Positions 62,455 through 64,000 of a stretch of 64,000 bases of DNA are shown here, piece by piece. The notes beneath the pieces were generated by a model. That model saw nothing but the letters and a program-made list of their open reading frames with translations. It was not told the origin of the DNA and searched no databases. Origin of the DNA: Nitrospirales bacterium. Its GTDB lineage: Bacteria > Nitrospirota > Nitrospiria > Nitrospirales > UBA8639. Location: NCBI GenBank assembly GCA_029261355.1, contig JAJDBM010000036.1, positions 62,001 to 126,000 on the forward strand, given 5' to 3'. The translations under genes were made by a program, and so were the position numbers. Position 1 is the stretch's first letter; each line of letters opens with the position of its first letter.

Positions 62455-64000
62455 ATGAAGTATAAGGACTGTCTTCCCCTCTTGGAATCTACAAGCCTGC
62501 GATCATTACCTCAATACTTCCGGACCGTGAACCCCACAACCCTCGAACGACAAAGAATGCGAAAAACCTCGCCAGAAGACAATGGCCCATATTCTAATTA
62601 CCGTATGGCTGTGAGGCTGGAACTCACTCAACGCCCTGGAGTCTTTGCTCAACTAGTCACAGCACTAGCCGACGAAGGCGCCAACGTGGGAGCCGTCGAT
62701 CTCATTTCTGCAACGAAAAAAACTGTCGTTCGCGATGTCACCTTTGATGCTCTTAGTGAAGAACATGGAGAACAAATTCTTGACCGATTAAGCAAGCTGC
62801 CAGATGTCCATATCGTCGCCGCGTCTGACAATATCTTTATGATGCATCTGGGTGGAAAAATCCACGTTGAGAGTAAATTTCCCATCAAAACTCGCAATAC
62901 ACTCTCAATGGTCTATACGCCTGGAGTCGGCCGGGTGGTCAAAGCCATTGCCGAGGACCACGAGAAAGCCTATACCTTCACCAGTAAACACAATAGTATT
63001 GCCGTTGTCACCGATGGCTCAGCTATTCTTGGATTAGGCAATCTCGGACCTGAAGCAGCCCTTCCAGTCATGGAAGGCAAAGTCATGCTCTTCCAACAAT
63101 TTGCCAACATTGATGCATGGCCTATTTGTTTGAATACTCAGGACCCTGATGAAATTATCCGAACTGTCGCAGCAATTGCCCCTGGATTCGGCGGGATTAA
63201 TCTCGAGGATATTAGCGCACCTCGATGCTTTCATATTGAAGCGAGTCTTCGTGAACAACTAGACATCCCAGTTATGCACGACGATCAACATGGAACCGCC
63301 GTTGTCGTGCTTGCCGCCTTATACAATGCCTTAAAGTTGACCAAAAGAAGGATTGCTGATGTTCGAATCGTCGTCGTCGGTCTCGGCGCAGCAGGCACAG
63401 CCTGTTGCAATCTCCTCATTCAAGCCGGGGCAACACATATTAAAGGCTGCGATAAAAATGGACTCGTACTCAATGCACCAATCAATAAGCTTCGAAACCA
63501 TGATCAGCATATCCAGTCATTGATTGACTACAACAATCCTGTAGGAACCCTCCAAGATGCGATGAACGATGCCCATGTGGTCATTGGTCTTTCAAGGAAA
63601 AACGTGCTAAAAGCACACGATTTATCACTCATGGCTAAAGATTCCATCGTCTTCTCACTGGCGAATCCTGACCCAGAAATTTCTCCACAGGATGCGGTCT
63701 CCCATTGTCGAATCTATGCAAGTGGCCGCTCCGATTATCCAAACCAATGTAATAATCTACTCGCATTCCCTGGAATTTTTCGAGGTGCCCTTGACGTTCA
63801 AGCCAAGAAAATTACAGAACCAATGTTACTGGCCGCAGCTCAAGCATTGGCAGGCCTCGTACCGCCCTCAGCCTTGAACGAAGAATATATCATCCCGAGC
63901 GTCTTTGATAAGAAGGTGGTATCCCACATTGCAAAGGCTGTGGCCAAAGTTGCGGTCCAGACCGGAGTAGCACGCCGTCAAATCAAAAGCATAAAAGGCT
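62455..64000 (+). CDS. NAD-type malic enzyme with ACT domain (3' truncated)
   Basis: The frame is open from the ATG at 62455 to the window end (515 codons). A second possible start is at 62557. Residues about 50-120 form an ACT regulatory domain (LELTQRPGVFAQLVTALADE, then GAVDLISATKKTV). The malic enzyme domain follows: VYTPGVGRVVKAIAEDHEKA, VTDGSAILGLGNLGPEAALP, LEDISAPRCFHIEASL, DIPVMHDDQHGTAVVVLAAL and the NAD-binding VRIVVVGLGAAGTACCNLLI. It oxidatively decarboxylates malate to pyruvate. The N-terminal ACT form is common in bacteria and implies control by an amino acid or similar ligand. Confidence 0.92.
   Translation, partial: MKYKDCLPLLESTSLRSLPQYFRTVNPTTLERQRMRKTSPEDNGPYSNYRMAVRLELTQRPGVFAQLVTALADEGANVGAVDLISATKKTVVRDVTFDALSEEHGEQILDRLSKLPDVHIVAASDNIFMMHLGGKIHVESKFPIKTRNTLSMVYTPGVGRVVKAIAEDHEKAYTFTSKHNSIAVVTDGSAILGLGNLGPEAALPVMEGKVMLFQQFANIDAWPICLNTQDPDEIIRTVAAIAPGFGGINLEDISAPRCFHIEASLREQLDIPVMHDDQHGTAVVVLAALYNALKLTKRRIADVRIVVVGLGAAGTACCNLLIQAGATHIKGCDKNGLVLNAPINKLRNHDQHIQSLIDYNNPVGTLQDAMNDAHVVIGLSRKNVLKAHDLSLMAKDSIVFSLANPDPEISPQDAVSHCRIYASGRSDYPNQCNNLLAFPGIFRGALDVQAKKITEPMLLAAAQALAGLVPPSALNEEYIIPSVFDKKVVSHIAKAVAKVAVQTGVARRQIKSIKG

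Noticed and set aside
1-64000. tRNA, rRNA, CRISPR arrays, insertion sequences, prophage or toxin-antitoxin genes
   Set aside because: Looked for by eye (T-loop GTTCGA signals, repeat-spacer rhythm, transposase motifs); nothing convincing was found. A profile search for RNA genes would settle this.

Overview
The window comes from a Gram-negative bacterium of moderate GC content. It has an outer membrane (beta-barrel, OmpA-like protein, PEP-CTERM protein, lipoproteins), many secreted c-type-cytochrome and repeat proteins, and many large sensor kinases. The combination of an ATP-grasp/7TM-transglutaminase pair, PEP-CTERM signals, a class GN sortase trio, a bufferin operon and an ethylene-receptor-like sensor fits a Nitrospirota (Nitrospira-like) genome. 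That taxonomic call is an inference from gene content; no rRNA, tRNA, CRISPR array, insertion sequence or prophage was seen.

Layout. 1-1929: end of a 7TM inactive-transglutaminase gene and its ATP-grasp partner. 2679-3910: an ECF sigma factor with a cupin (ChrR-like) anti-sigma factor, with a decayed cupin fragment just beyond. 4197-11208: PEP-CTERM protein, DUF4331 protein, TPR protein, HupE/UreJ-type membrane protein, STN-domain protein and a plug-less TonB-receptor-like barrel, apparently one envelope module. 11271-15875: WD40 and TPR proteins and a DUF1287 protein. 16086-23795: a bufferin operon (bufA2-bufB-bufC) whose last genes overlap into a methyltransferase and a lipocalin-like exported protein. 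These are followed by a DUF547 lipoprotein, a radical SAM protein, a ferritin-like protein and a TIGR04283-type glycosyltransferase.

24091-29606: two paralogous small acidic proteins around a lipoprotein gene, then the OmpA / VIT-VWA sortase target / class GN sortase trio and a STAS protein. 30465-36703: a secreted reprolysin-like protease with duplicated C-terminal domains, an AA10 lytic polysaccharide monooxygenase and a di-heme oxidoreductase, all exported. 37076-40108: two YbjQ-type proteins with an M48 protease, a sugar-reductase-like SDR and a DUF2834 protein. 40109-41458 is gene-poor.

41459-46193: a three-gene signalling operon starting with an ethylene/copper-binding sensor domain that has no kinase of its own, then a PAS histidine kinase and a REC-REC-kinase-REC hybrid. 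46291-50594: a MarR-controlled, quinone/electrophile-detoxification-like operon (MarR, pirin, glutathionyl-hydroquinone reductase, two VOC proteins, ElbB). 50775-57418: housekeeping and membrane genes (hydrolase, gamma carbonic anhydrase, SDR, CPBP protease, AGXT-like aminotransferase). 57888-64000: a single-domain response regulator, a kinase with an NAD-binding Rossmann domain as its input domain, a Cache-HAMP-PAS kinase, and an ACT-domain malic enzyme that runs off the window.

Most likely candidates for something under-described are the bufferin operon extended by overlapping and nearby genes, the split ethylene sensor, the Rossmann-kinase fusion and the DUF4331/HupE/barrel module.
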